Assembly (NCBI GenBank): GCA_017534445.1
Contig: JAFXWC010000015.1
Location: forward strand, 1-64,000
DNA: 64,000 bases
Direction: 5' to 3'
From: Treponema sp.
GTDB taxonomy: Bacteria > Spirochaetota > Spirochaetia > Treponematales > Treponemataceae
Under the pieces are notes generated by a model. The model did no database searches. It was given only the letters and a program-made list of their open reading frames with translations, and was not told the origin of the DNA. Each line of letters begins with the position of its first letter. Within the stretch, counting starts at the first letter, position 1. The translations under genes were made by a program, and so were the position numbers. Positions 33,594 to 41,762 of this stretch are shown piece after piece.

Positions 33594-33953
33594 TTAATTC
33601 CACTTTGCCCACACGTCAGGTGCGTAGCCAACAGCGGCATCCGTTTTTCCGTTGCGGCAAATTGGCTGGGCTAAAAGCATGGGGTTTTCCAAAAGCTTGT
33701 CTTCTTTTTCGCTGTCGTCAAGATAAGCAAACGAGGCGTAGTCTTTGCCCTTTTTGTCTGCCAGCAATTCTACAGCCAAAGCCCTGCTGCCTTCACGCTT
33801 TGCAAGGGATAAAATTATGCTTTCTAGTTCACCCTTGGAAATACCCTTTTCCTTAATGTCTACTTTCTGGAAGGGAATGCGCCTTTCGCTAAAATAACGC
33901 TCCGCCTTTTTTGTGTCAAAAGATTTTGAAGTGCCGAATATTTGGATTGCCAT
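33594..33953 (-). CDS. ArsC/Spx-fold protein lacking catalytic cysteines
   Basis: 119 residues of the ArsC/Spx thioredoxin-like fold (MAIQIFGTSKSFDTKKAERY, ERRIPFQKVDIKEKGISKGE, LLAQPICRNGKTDAAVGYAP). The CxxxxCxK site of arsenate reductases is replaced by GTSKSFDTKK, so no redox-active cysteine remains there. YffB-type function is unknown. Starts 10 nt after the stop of the PNPOx-like gene, in one operon. Confidence 0.82.
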   Translation of the reverse strand: MAIQIFGTSKSFDTKKAERYFSERRIPFQKVDIKEKGISKGELESIILSLAKREGSRALAVELLADKKGKDYASFAYLDDSEKEDKLLENPMLLAQPICRNGKTDAAVGYAPDVWAKWN

Positions 33954-33962
33954 TTTGCTTAC

Positions 33963-34355
33963 CTAAAATTTTACAACCCTTGGGGCTTCCGTAAAGCTAG
34001 AAAAAGTTGCGGTCGCATCTTTAAAATAGAGGACTTCCGTGTTGTCGTCTTCTGCAGAGTACATTGCCTTTAGCGAAGGGTATTTTTCCAGCATGTCTTT
34101 TTTTGGCTCAATCCTGTCATCGCGGACAAGGGTGCCAGAAAGCCTAAGCCAAGTCTTTCCGTTAAAGCAGCAAAGCTCCACCTTTGGGTTTGCCTGAATC
34201 TGCTTGGAAACATCCTTTGACTTTCCGGTCTGAATGTAAAGCTTTCCTTCAAAAATATTGATTGTTCCAAAGGGCCTAACGCGGGGCTGGCCGTCTTCTA
34301 CTGTGGCAAGATAATAAGTTTCACAGGCTTTTATAAAATCGTAAACTGTTTGCAT
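33963..34355 (-). CDS. Pyridoxamine-5'-phosphate-oxidase-like flavin-binding protein
   Basis: 130 residues, split-barrel FMN fold of the PNPOx-like group: YDFIKACETYYLATVEDGQP, RVRPFGTINIFEGKLYIQTG, SKDVSKQIQANPKVELCCFN. These small versions are not the vitamin B6 oxidase but F420- or FMN-binding proteins of loosely known function. An AAGGAG site supports the ATG at 34355. First gene of a two-gene operon with the ArsC-fold protein. Confidence 0.87.
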   Translation of the reverse strand: MQTVYDFIKACETYYLATVEDGQPRVRPFGTINIFEGKLYIQTGKSKDVSKQIQANPKVELCCFNGKTWLRLSGTLVRDDRIEPKKDMLEKYPSLKAMYSAEDDNTEVLYFKDATATFSSFTEAPRVVKF

Positions 34356-34467
34356 ATAATACTCCTTATTTTTTATTCTACCAGACAGACTCAAATTTTT
34401 CAAATATTTTGCTTCTTCTTTTGAACACTATGCAATGTGTTAGCCTCTACAATCGGGCATAAGCTGG

Positions 34468-34496
34468 TTGAAAAATCCAATAGCAACTGTTATGCT
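34468..34496 (+). promoter_or_regulatory. Leaderless promoter of the esterase gene
   Basis: -35 TTGAAA (34468-34473), 17 bp, -10 TATGCT (34491-34496), 7 nt to ATG 34504. An in-frame TTG at 34468 is itself the -35 box. Confidence 0.65.
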
Positions 34497-34503
34497 TTAT
34501 TGT

Positions 34504-35316
34504 ATGAAAGTAAAACTAAAGTGGAAGATTTGCGGAATTTTCGTGATGGTCATTCTCTGTTTGGCAGCCACAGCAATATGGCTTTATACACCAAAAAAAT
34601 TAAAGCTAAACTTTGACGCGGCCTATTACTGGAGCACAAAAAAATTTGATGACAGCACCTGGTCTTACAGGGAATATGCAACCGGCCACAAATATTTTTT
34701 ATATCTGCCGGAAAAATATAAAAATGACAAAGACAACGCAAAGGCCAAGCTCCCACTGATTGTAACTTTTCACGGCTCCATGGAACAGGCAAAAGCCGTA
34801 AGCTATGCGCGTACCTTTATAACCCCAGAATTCCAGAAAGAGGTTTATCCCGAAGGATGCGCAGTTTTAGCAGTTGTTGCCCGCATAGGTTACTTTACAG
34901 ACCCTCACAGCATGAGCCTTTTGATTCAAAATGTTCTGCTTCAGAATTTGTGCATAGACCCTACAAACATAGTCGCATGGGGCTTTTCGCAGGGAGCAAA
35001 ATATGCAGTTGAACTTGCCTGCCATGAACCCCATCTTTTTAGAGGAGTAATTTCTGGCAGTGGCTTTTACCAGATGTCCTTAAAGGAACTGCTTACGGTT
35101 CTGCCAGTAAGCTTTTACTTTGCAACTTCGGAAAACGACAAGGGCATCTTTGAGCAGGGCAGTCCCACCGGAAAGATGTGCGGTTTTTGGTGCAGGAATT
35201 CGCGCTATGTCCAGTACAAATCCCGCTACCACTTCTGGGTTGAACTAAAAGATAAAACCGGCCACGGAGAAGAGACAGCCCAGGACTGGATAAAAGCGGT
35301 AGTTAACAGAAAATAA
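34504..35316 (+). CDS. Membrane-anchored alpha/beta hydrolase (PHB-depolymerase/esterase-like)
   Basis: 270 residues. One N-terminal membrane segment (ICGIFVMVILCLAATAIWLY), then an alpha/beta hydrolase: HKYFLYLPEKYKNDKDN, LPLIVTFHGSMEQAKAV (oxyanion strand), and the nucleophile elbow AWGFSQGAKYAVELA with Ser in GFSQG. A late HFWVELKDKTGHGEE supplies the catalytic histidine. The overall form resembles feruloyl-esterase/polyhydroxybutyrate-depolymerase families. An extracytoplasmic esterase is likely; the substrate is not known. Confidence 0.8.
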   Translation: MKVKLKWKICGIFVMVILCLAATAIWLYTPKKLKLNFDAAYYWSTKKFDDSTWSYREYATGHKYFLYLPEKYKNDKDNAKAKLPLIVTFHGSMEQAKAVSYARTFITPEFQKEVYPEGCAVLAVVARIGYFTDPHSMSLLIQNVLLQNLCIDPTNIVAWGFSQGAKYAVELACHEPHLFRGVISGSGFYQMSLKELLTVLPVSFYFATSENDKGIFEQGSPTGKMCGFWCRNSRYVQYKSRYHFWVELKDKTGHGEETAQDWIKAVVNRK

Positions 35317-35333
35317 TCATTTTTATTCTCTGG

Positions 35334-36146
35334 CTACTCCAATGCTTTTCTTGCCTCACGAATTCTTGGTTGCACTTGCCTTTCAAAGCGTATTTTTTGT
35401 ATCACAAGGCAGATAATGGCATATACTGCAAGAAGTGACACAATACAATATACAAGAATTATCAGCTTTGAAAACAAAGAAGAGGATTCTCTAAGCTTAA
35501 AATTTTTTCCGTCCTCGCTGTAAAGCTGCAAGGTCTTCTTGTCGCCAACACTGCTAAAACAAAAGTCTTTCTCGTGCGTAACAAGTACATGCTTCTCGCC
35601 TTGAATTTCGTATTCCCATTTAAGGTTATAGGTTGTCTTTTTCTCTTTCTTTTTATATTTGTTCTTTGTCTCCGGCTTGCCGCTGTATTTTTCCCATTCA
35701 GCTTTATCAAAAACTTCGTATTCTTTAACATCTTTTGTTATTTCAACAATAGTAGCTTCTGGACTGCTTTTGTATTTAGCATTAATTTCTTTCCTGTAGC
35801 CTGAGATGCCAAGCCATGCCAAAAATCCAACCACAAGAAGAATTAAAGACAAAATAACTAGCCCAATCACAAAGGAAGAAGTTGTATCATCCACAAAGAA
35901 ATCCACAACAATCTTTTTTATAAAAAAGCCTTTACTCGTAAGCTTGTCTTTTTCTTCTTCAACTATTTGATTCACAACCTTACATTCCCTTTGCCATTTT
36001 TCCTGGCTTAAACGGCTTTCTTCTATTATTGCCTTTCGCTTTTCGGCTTCAATTTTGGCTTCGTTTTCCTCTTCTCTCTTCTGCGACTTCCAGTAGTTGT
36101 CGTCTTTGCCGTCGCCTTTTCTTTGCTTTGTCTTTCTTTTGCCCAT
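35334..36146 (-). CDS. Membrane protein of unknown function with charged N-terminus
   Basis: 270 residues. A lysine/glutamate-rich N-terminal coil (about 1-75: KRKTKQRKGDGKDDNYWKSQ and following), one membrane segment at ~93-115 (FVIGLVILSLILLVVGFLAW), a beta-rich domain that recalls DUF3592 (ATIVEITKDVKEYEVFD, LKWEYEIQGEKHVLVTHEK) and a second membrane segment near 225-248. A GGAGG ribosome site sets the start. It converges on the esterase gene. No function proposed. Confidence 0.7.
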   Translation of the reverse strand: MGKRKTKQRKGDGKDDNYWKSQKREEENEAKIEAEKRKAIIEESRLSQEKWQRECKVVNQIVEEEKDKLTSKGFFIKKIVVDFFVDDTTSSFVIGLVILSLILLVVGFLAWLGISGYRKEINAKYKSSPEATIVEITKDVKEYEVFDKAEWEKYSGKPETKNKYKKKEKKTTYNLKWEYEIQGEKHVLVTHEKDFCFSSVGDKKTLQLYSEDGKNFKLRESSSLFSKLIILVYCIVSLLAVYAIICLVIQKIRFERQVQPRIREARKALE

Positions 36147-36346
36147 ATATGTCCTCCAAGGATGTACTAAATTATATCACATATTCCCTAATAAGATGAG
36201 CCCCGCAGTTCAAGAAAAAAATATTAAATTTGCCTTAAAAACTTTTTCCCTTAAATTTTGCTTGCTCTTTTCCGATTATATGATATACTTATCTATTATA
36301 ATGTCAAAAAGTTAACTAAAAAACTGTCGTTGCAACCGAGGTAAAA

Positions 36347-38410
36347 ATGAAGTTAACGGCCATAAAAATTTGTGCTGCTGCTGTAGGATGCTTTGCCGCC
36401 CTATGCATTATCAATGTTTCTTCCCGCGCATTGTTCAGAAAAAAAGCAAAAGCAGATTTGGAAACAATCGCATACTTAAAGCTTACGGAAATAGAAAAAT
36501 CCCTTCTGCCTGAACGAAAACTGGCTCTTCAGCTTGCAAAATCACCGGCTGTTATTGACTATATGGAGCACCCCGACGACCCAGACATTGTAACATCGGC
36601 ACGGCGCGAATTTGCATCCTTCCAGGACTCTTTCGCCTCCCACCGCACCTTCTGGATTTCAGACAAAGACCTTATGTACTACTCCAACATGGAGTTCATC
36701 TATAAGCTTGACAAAAAGGATCCTGCCAACGACTGGTTTCAGGCAACCATAGACGCAAACCTTCCCTTCCAGTTCTACGTAGACTATGACATCGGTTTAA
36801 AGAAGACCTTCATGTGGGTAAACGTCCTTGTTTACAATAGCTCTAGAAAAGTTACTGGTATTACTGGAACCGGTATTGAGATTACAGACTTTGTTGCGGA
36901 CATGTACAAGACTATCACCAAAGGCTGCACTATGTACATGTACAACGGCGACCGCGAGGTTTCCGCTTCTCCAGACGTAACCGACCTGGAAAAAACAGCA
37001 TTGATTACGTCCGTACTGCCAGAACTTAGCGGAGACATTAACCTCTTTCCAACAGAGAACACACTTTTTTCAACTGCACGCGGCGAGTACCTTATTGTAC
37101 CGGTTGATTCCCTGCGCTGGCACATGGTCTTGTACAAGCCCTTTACATTCAGCGACTTTGTGTCAAACGCAATGTTCCCGCTTTCCATAATACTGCTCCT
37201 TGTAATTGCCCTGATCATCATATTCACCATGCGCAACCTCTTCCAGCCTATTATGGAAATCCGCTCAACCTTGCGCGATATTGCAAGCGGTGAGGCAGAC
37301 CTTACCAGCCACCTTAACACCAACATACGCACGCCTTTCAAGTCCATCCACGAAATTGTCAACGGCTTTAATGCCTTTATGGATAAGTTGAATTCAATCA
37401 TCAGCGGGCTAAAACTTTCCGGCCAACGACTAACGGAAGTTCAGGACAACATGAAGCAGAGCGTTCAGCAGACATCCGACTCTATGACTAACATCCGTCT
37501 TAGCATAGACAATGTCCAGAACCAGATTTCAAGCCAGGCCACAGGCTTTACGGAAGCAGCGTCCGTTGTACAGGAAGTTACTTCCAACATCACCACGCTG
37601 AACAAGATGATTGACTCTCAAAGCCAGAGCATACAAAAATCTTCTTCCGCAATCGGGACTCAGATACAGCGCATAGGCAACATCAGCAAGTCGATGAAAG
37701 ACCTTACCGAATCATTCAACCAGCTAGACAGCGCAACCCAGAACGGTATGGAAAAACAGAAGCACGTTAACGAACGCATTGCTCAAATTGACGAACAGTC
37801 CCAGATGCTTCAGACGGCCAACAAGGCAATTGCTTCCATTGCAAGACAGACAAACCTTCTTGCCATGAACGCGGCAATTGAAGCTGCACACGCAGGAAAA
37901 GCGGGTATGGGTTTTGCGGTAGTTGCAGACGAAATCAGAAGCCTTTCCGTAACTTCTTCTGCACAGTCAAAGACAATCGGTACCCAGTTGCACAACATTC
38001 AGGAAAGTATTAAGGAAATTGTTACCGCATCCCAGGCATCAAGCGATGCATTCTTGGGAGTATCGCAGCGCATACAGTCAACGGATGAAATTGTCCACAC
38101 AATGCAGACATCCCTTGCAGAGCAGCAAGAAGATTCTAAGGAAGTAATTTCTTCCCTCTCGCTCATGGACAGCAACACTAAGGAAGTACGCAATGCATCC
38201 GTTCAAATGGCAGAAGGAAGCGCACAGGTACTTGAGGAAATGAACCACCTGCGCAACAGCGTAGAAGCAGTCCGCACCAGCATGTCTGAAATGTCTGACA
38301 ACGCCCAGAGCATTGTAAAAAGCGGTGCCGCACTTGACGAAAGCGTTGCCCGCATGAACGAAAGCGTTAACAAGATTGGCAGCGAAATAAACAGTTTTAA
38401 GACGGAATGA
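36347..38410 (+). CDS. Methyl-accepting chemotaxis protein with dCache-type sensor
   Basis: 687 residues. TM1 at about 5-22 ([19 protein letters not shown]), extracytoplasmic Cache sensor ~30-280 ([38 protein letters not shown]), TM2 ~285-305 ([19 protein letters not shown]), HAMP, and a long signalling coil with the conserved hairpin tip [20 protein letters not shown]. The ligand is likely a small organic molecule or amino acid. Its stop overlaps the start of a GH5 glycosidase gene by four bases, an unusual neighbour for a chemoreceptor. Confidence 0.95.
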   Translation: MKLTAIKICAAAVGCFAALCIINVSSRALFRKKAKADLETIAYLKLTEIEKSLLPERKLALQLAKSPAVIDYMEHPDDPDIVTSARREFASFQDSFASHRTFWISDKDLMYYSNMEFIYKLDKKDPANDWFQATIDANLPFQFYVDYDIGLKKTFMWVNVLVYNSSRKVTGITGTGIEITDFVADMYKTITKGCTMYMYNGDREVSASPDVTDLEKTALITSVLPELSGDINLFPTENTLFSTARGEYLIVPVDSLRWHMVLYKPFTFSDFVSNAMFPLSIILLLVIALIIIFTMRNLFQPIMEIRSTLRDIASGEADLTSHLNTNIRTPFKSIHEIVNGFNAFMDKLNSIISGLKLSGQRLTEVQDNMKQSVQQTSDSMTNIRLSIDNVQNQISSQATGFTEAASVVQEVTSNITTLNKMIDSQSQSIQKSSSAIGTQIQRIGNISKSMKDLTESFNQLDSATQNGMEKQKHVNERIAQIDEQSQMLQTANKAIASIARQTNLLAMNAAIEAAHAGKAGMGFAVVADEIRSLSVTSSAQSKTIGTQLHNIQESIKEIVTASQASSDAFLGVSQRIQSTDEIVHTMQTSLAEQQEDSKEVISSLSLMDSNTKEVRNASVQMAEGSAQVLEEMNHLRNSVEAVRTSMSEMSDNAQSIVKSGAALDESVARMNESVNKIGSEINSFKTE

Positions 38411-39441
38411 GTATGAAGAAATTTGTTGGTTACGAAAAAGGTGTAGATTTAGGCGGTTGGCTTTCCCAGTGTTCAGAATACACAACGGAGCATTACAAGA
38501 CCTATATCAGTGAAAAAGATTTTGCCGTAATTGCTGGCTGGGGCTGTGACCACGTACGCCTTCCTGTTGACTGGCAGGTTTTTCAAAAGCAAGACGGCTC
38601 TTTAATAGAAGAAGGATTTGGCTACGTAGAAAATGCAATTCAATGGGCAAAGAAGAACAAGCTGAATCTTATTCTTGACTTGCACAAAACACTTGGTTAT
38701 TCCTTTGACGCAGAAATTGCCAAAAACAATTTTTTTGATCAGCCAAAACTTCACGAGCACTTCTACACTCTCTGGACTGAATTTTCCAAACGCTTTGCAA
38801 AAAAGGAAAGCATGCTTTCCTTTGAACTTTTGAACGAAGTAACTCTTCCCTCCTACAGCGACGCTTGGAACAAAATTGCAGCCCACGCAATAGAAATAAT
38901 AAGAAGCTTTTCTTCTACAATAAAAATCTTGGTCGGCGGTTACTGGAACAATTCAATTGATGCCCTTAAAGATTTGGACAAGCCTGCAGATGAAAACATC
39001 GTATACAACTTTCACTGCTACGACCCCCTGCTCTTTACCCATCAGGCAGCCCCGTGGGTTGCCAACATGCCGCATGACTTCCACTTGGAATATCCAACAA
39101 CATTCAAAAAACACAACGATGCGGCACGCTCTTTTGGCATGACAGATTTTATCAATCACGTTCCAGATGAAAGCAAACGCTACGACAAAGATTTTTTTAT
39201 TCAGAAATGGCAGGCAGGACTTAATGTTTGCAAGGAACGCGACATTCCAATCTACTGCGGAGAATACGGAGTAATAGACCGCGCAAGTCCAGAAGACACA
39301 CTGGCTTGGTACAAGGACATCCACGCAGCATTTGTTGAATGCGGAATCGGAAGATCCGCCTGGTCCTACAAACTAATGGACTTTGGCCTTAGCGACGACC
39401 GCATGAAGGGTGTAATTGGCGAGATAATCAAACTTCTGTAG
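38407..39441 (+). CDS. Glycoside hydrolase family 5 protein (cellulase-like)
   Basis: 344 residues, TIM-barrel GH5. Landmarks: [34 protein letters not shown] (conserved Arg), [14 protein letters not shown], acid/base Glu in [11 protein letters not shown], and nucleophile Glu in [12 protein letters not shown]. No signal peptide, so it should act inside the cell on imported oligosaccharides. It overlaps the upstream chemoreceptor gene (ATGA), so both are translated together; a second ATG at 38413 is an alternative start. Its exact substrate (beta-glucan, mannan or other) cannot be told. Confidence 0.88.
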   Translation: MSMKKFVGYEKGVDLGGWLSQCSEYTTEHYKTYISEKDFAVIAGWGCDHVRLPVDWQVFQKQDGSLIEEGFGYVENAIQWAKKNKLNLILDLHKTLGYSFDAEIAKNNFFDQPKLHEHFYTLWTEFSKRFAKKESMLSFELLNEVTLPSYSDAWNKIAAHAIEIIRSFSSTIKILVGGYWNNSIDALKDLDKPADENIVYNFHCYDPLLFTHQAAPWVANMPHDFHLEYPTTFKKHNDAARSFGMTDFINHVPDESKRYDKDFFIQKWQAGLNVCKERDIPIYCGEYGVIDRASPEDTLAWYKDIHAAFVECGIGRSAWSYKLMDFGLSDDRMKGVIGEIIKLL

Positions 39442-39483
39442 TAAAGCACAAAACTGATTTCCATGCATGCTCAAGTTTTTGCA

Positions 39484-39511
39484 TTGAAAAAAAAGTCTGA
39501 GTGTGTATAAT
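39484..39511 (+). promoter_or_regulatory. Leaderless promoter of the rsmI-like/aroK operon
   Basis: -35 TTGAAA (39484-39489), 16 bp, -10 TATAAT (39506-39511), 7 nt to ATG 39519. An apparent longer frame beginning at 39501 starts inside this promoter. Confidence 0.7.
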
Positions 39512-39518
39512 ATTAAAA

Positions 39519-40274
39519 ATGAACGAAGACTCAAATTCCAACAATGCAAATATAAGTCCGGCACTGTATTTAATTCCGGTAACGCTAGGCAGTGCCAACG
39601 AACAAGTGCTCCCTTCCTACAACTTGGGCATCATCAAAGAAATAAAATATTTCATCGTGGAAAACAAAAAATCAGCAATACGCTTTTTGGTTAGCCTGAG
39701 CAAAGAAATAGACATTGATTCCCTAACCTTTTACGAACTGAATGAACACACAGACCTTAAAAGCATAGGAAACTATCTGGAACCCCTGCAAAAACACAAG
39801 CAGCCAATGGGTGTTATTTCCGAAGCAGGATGCCCTGCAGTGGCAGACCCGGGAGCAGCTGTTGTTGCAATGGCACACAAAAAGCATCTTAAGGTTGTTC
39901 CGCTAACAGGACCTTCTTCCATAATTCTTTCAGTAATGGCAAGCGGATTCAACGGACAGAGCTTTGCCTTTAACGGCTACCTTCCTGTAAAAAATGATGA
40001 GCGTGCAAAAAAACTTAGGCAGCTGGAAAGCCGCGCATGGAATGAAGACCAAACCCAGCTTTTTATAGAAGCCCCCTACCGCAACGCAAAAATGCTGGAA
40101 ACAATTATTAGGGTTTGCAAAAAGAACACCATGCTCTGCATTGCAAGCGGCCTTACCTGCGAAAATGAATTCATCAAAACCCAGTCTGTAGAAGAATGGA
40201 AAAATTTTAATGCGGAAACAATTCAAAAAGTTCCAGCAATATTTTTACTTTTTAAGGAAATGATTAAATGCTAA
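39519..40274 (+). CDS. RsmI-like SAM-dependent methyltransferase (tetrapyrrole methylase fold)
   Basis: 251 residues. The tetrapyrrole-methylase fold is seen in LYLIPVTLGSANEQVLP, MGVISEAGCPAVADPGAAVV (SAM/substrate loop) and VPLTGPSSIILSVMASGFNG, as in RsmI, which 2'-O-methylates C1402 of 16S rRNA. It diverges from the usual N-terminus (no GNLG motif), so it may be the spirochaete-type RsmI paralogue rather than the canonical enzyme. It overlaps the shikimate kinase gene by 7 nt. Confidence 0.87.
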   Translation: MNEDSNSNNANISPALYLIPVTLGSANEQVLPSYNLGIIKEIKYFIVENKKSAIRFLVSLSKEIDIDSLTFYELNEHTDLKSIGNYLEPLQKHKQPMGVISEAGCPAVADPGAAVVAMAHKKHLKVVPLTGPSSIILSVMASGFNGQSFAFNGYLPVKNDERAKKLRQLESRAWNEDQTQLFIEAPYRNAKMLETIIRVCKKNTMLCIASGLTCENEFIKTQSVEEWKNFNAETIQKVPAIFLLFKEMIKC

Positions 40275-40861
40275 ATAAAACAATCGCACTTATGGGAATA
40301 AAGCACTGCGGAAAATCCACCCAGGGAAAAATCATTGCAAAAAAAATGGGGGTCAACTTCTACGATACAGACGACGTAATTGCTGAACAGACGGGAAAAA
40401 GTCCGCGCCAAATTTATACAGAGTCTGGCGAAGAAGGATTCAAGACCGCAGAAAAAAATGCCTGCCAGTTTGTAGCAGAAAAAATCTCTTCTTCACAGGC
40501 ACCGGCTGTAATTGCAACCGGCGGTGGAATATGCAACAATTCATTTGCCCTGCTTGAACTTAAAAAAGTGAGCACATTTGTATTCCTTAATTCGCAAGAA
40601 AAAATAGCGGCAAAAAGAATTCTTTCGGAAGTAAAAATAGAAGAAGACGGAAGCCTTAGCAACATGCCTGCATACATAGCAAAAAAAAATCCGCACTCCC
40701 TGCAAGAAGTGCGGTCTATCTTTCATGAATTTTTTGAAGAACGTGTGCGTATGTACAAGGGCATTGCAGATTTTTCTGTTAGCATGAAAAACGCAACTAA
40801 AAGCGTTAACACAGAACAGATTCTTGCAGTGCTAAAGAACAAGGGCATCATTCAAGACTAA
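40268..40861 (+). CDS. aroK: Shikimate kinase
   Basis: 197 residues. Phosphorylates shikimate in chorismate synthesis. Walker A in LMGIKHCGKSTQGKIIAKKM, then VNFYDTDDVIAEQTG with the shikimate/Mg aspartates, the ATGGGIC loop, and a lid region near AKKNPHSLQEVRSIF. Slightly longer than E. coli AroK (~173). No other aro gene is adjacent. It is co-translated with the RsmI-like gene through a 7-nt overlap. Confidence 0.9.
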   Translation: MLNKTIALMGIKHCGKSTQGKIIAKKMGVNFYDTDDVIAEQTGKSPRQIYTESGEEGFKTAEKNACQFVAEKISSSQAPAVIATGGGICNNSFALLELKKVSTFVFLNSQEKIAAKRILSEVKIEEDGSLSNMPAYIAKKNPHSLQEVRSIFHEFFEERVRMYKGIADFSVSMKNATKSVNTEQILAVLKNKGIIQD

Positions 40862-40874
40862 GGCTTAAGATTTA

Positions 40875-41444
40875 TCAGCCGCAAGAACAGCCACATCCTC
40901 CACAGCCACCTTCACTGTCGTCTCCGCAACCACAGCCTCCGTCGCCGCAAGAGCCACCGCATCCTCCGCCGCAGCCGCCACAACCGCCTCCACAGCTAAA
41001 GTTAAGCTCTTCTTCCGTTGCATCGCGTACAGAAACAACTTCAATCTCAAACTGAAGCTTTTTTCCTGCCAACTGATGGTTTGCGTCTACGGTAACAGAA
41101 TCAGGGCCAACACTCTTTACGGTAACAATCCTAGAGCCAGCCAAGTCTCCTGCGTGGAACTGCATTCCTTCTTTTATTTCTGCATCAGTTGCAAAATTTG
41201 AGCGGGGAATGTCCATTACAAGGGAAGCATCCCATTCACCGTAGCCGTCCTTTGGTTCAACAAGGATAGAAACTTTATCACCGGAAGACTTGCCTTCCAA
41301 TGCGCTTTCTATCTTTGGCAAAAGGAAGCCCTTGCCATGAATGTATTCCAAAGGCTCCATCCCTTCTGTTGAATCAATGAGGGCACCGTCTATGTCTTTT
41401 AAAACATAATGAATGTTAACAACTTTATTACTTTGAATAACCAT
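40875..41444 (-). CDS. slyD: SlyD-type FKBP peptidyl-prolyl isomerase with cysteine-rich tail
   Basis: 189 residues. FKBP domain split by an insert-in-flap domain as in SlyD: NKVVNIHYVLKDIDGALIDS, EYIHGKGFLLPKIESALEGK, EPKDGYGEWDASLVMDIPRS, VDANHQLAGKKLQFEIEVVS. The last ~40 residues are Gly/Cys-rich with 11 cysteines (CGGGCGGCGGGCGGSCGDGG and on) and no histidine, unlike the His-rich nickel tail of E. coli SlyD. It should bind soft metals such as Cu, Zn or Fe-S precursors. Start at 41444 follows the stop of the Nfu gene by one base. Confidence 0.93.
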   Translation of the reverse strand: MVIQSNKVVNIHYVLKDIDGALIDSTEGMEPLEYIHGKGFLLPKIESALEGKSSGDKVSILVEPKDGYGEWDASLVMDIPRSNFATDAEIKEGMQFHAGDLAGSRIVTVKSVGPDSVTVDANHQLAGKKLQFEIEVVSVRDATEEELNFSCGGGCGGCGGGCGGSCGDGGCGCGDDSEGGCGGCGCSCG

Positions 41445-41445
41445 A

Positions 41446-41685
41446 TTATATTTCCTGCACCACTTCTGAAACTTCGGGAACCGTTTCCTTAAGATAGCGT
41501 TCAATTCCCATCTTTAAAGTCATTACGGCCATTGGGCAGTTTCCGCATGCCCCGGTAAGCCTAATGTGAACTTTATTTTCTTCATCTATGCTTATGAATT
41601 CCAAGTCACCACCATCCGCATTAAGTTGGGGACGAAAAGCTTCCAATGTTTCTTTTACTTTTTCTTCAAAATTCTGATCTGCCAT
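41446..41685 (-). CDS. NifU C-terminal-like (Nfu) iron-sulfur carrier
   Basis: 79 residues: a single Nfu domain, LEAFRPQLNADGGDLEFISI then TGACGNCPMAVMTLKMGIER, with the CxxC cluster-binding motif (CGNC). Delivers [4Fe-4S] or [2Fe-2S] clusters to target proteins. Directly upstream of the cysteine-tailed SlyD in one operon, an interesting link in metal handling. Confidence 0.94.
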   Translation of the reverse strand: MADQNFEEKVKETLEAFRPQLNADGGDLEFISIDEENKVHIRLTGACGNCPMAVMTLKMGIERYLKETVPEVSEVVQEI

Positions 41686-41762
41686 AGCGGACTCCTAAAT
41701 GATTTTTCTTGCTGGTAAACAGAGGGTTAATAACTTAATAAAAGATAGTGAAAAACAGAGGA

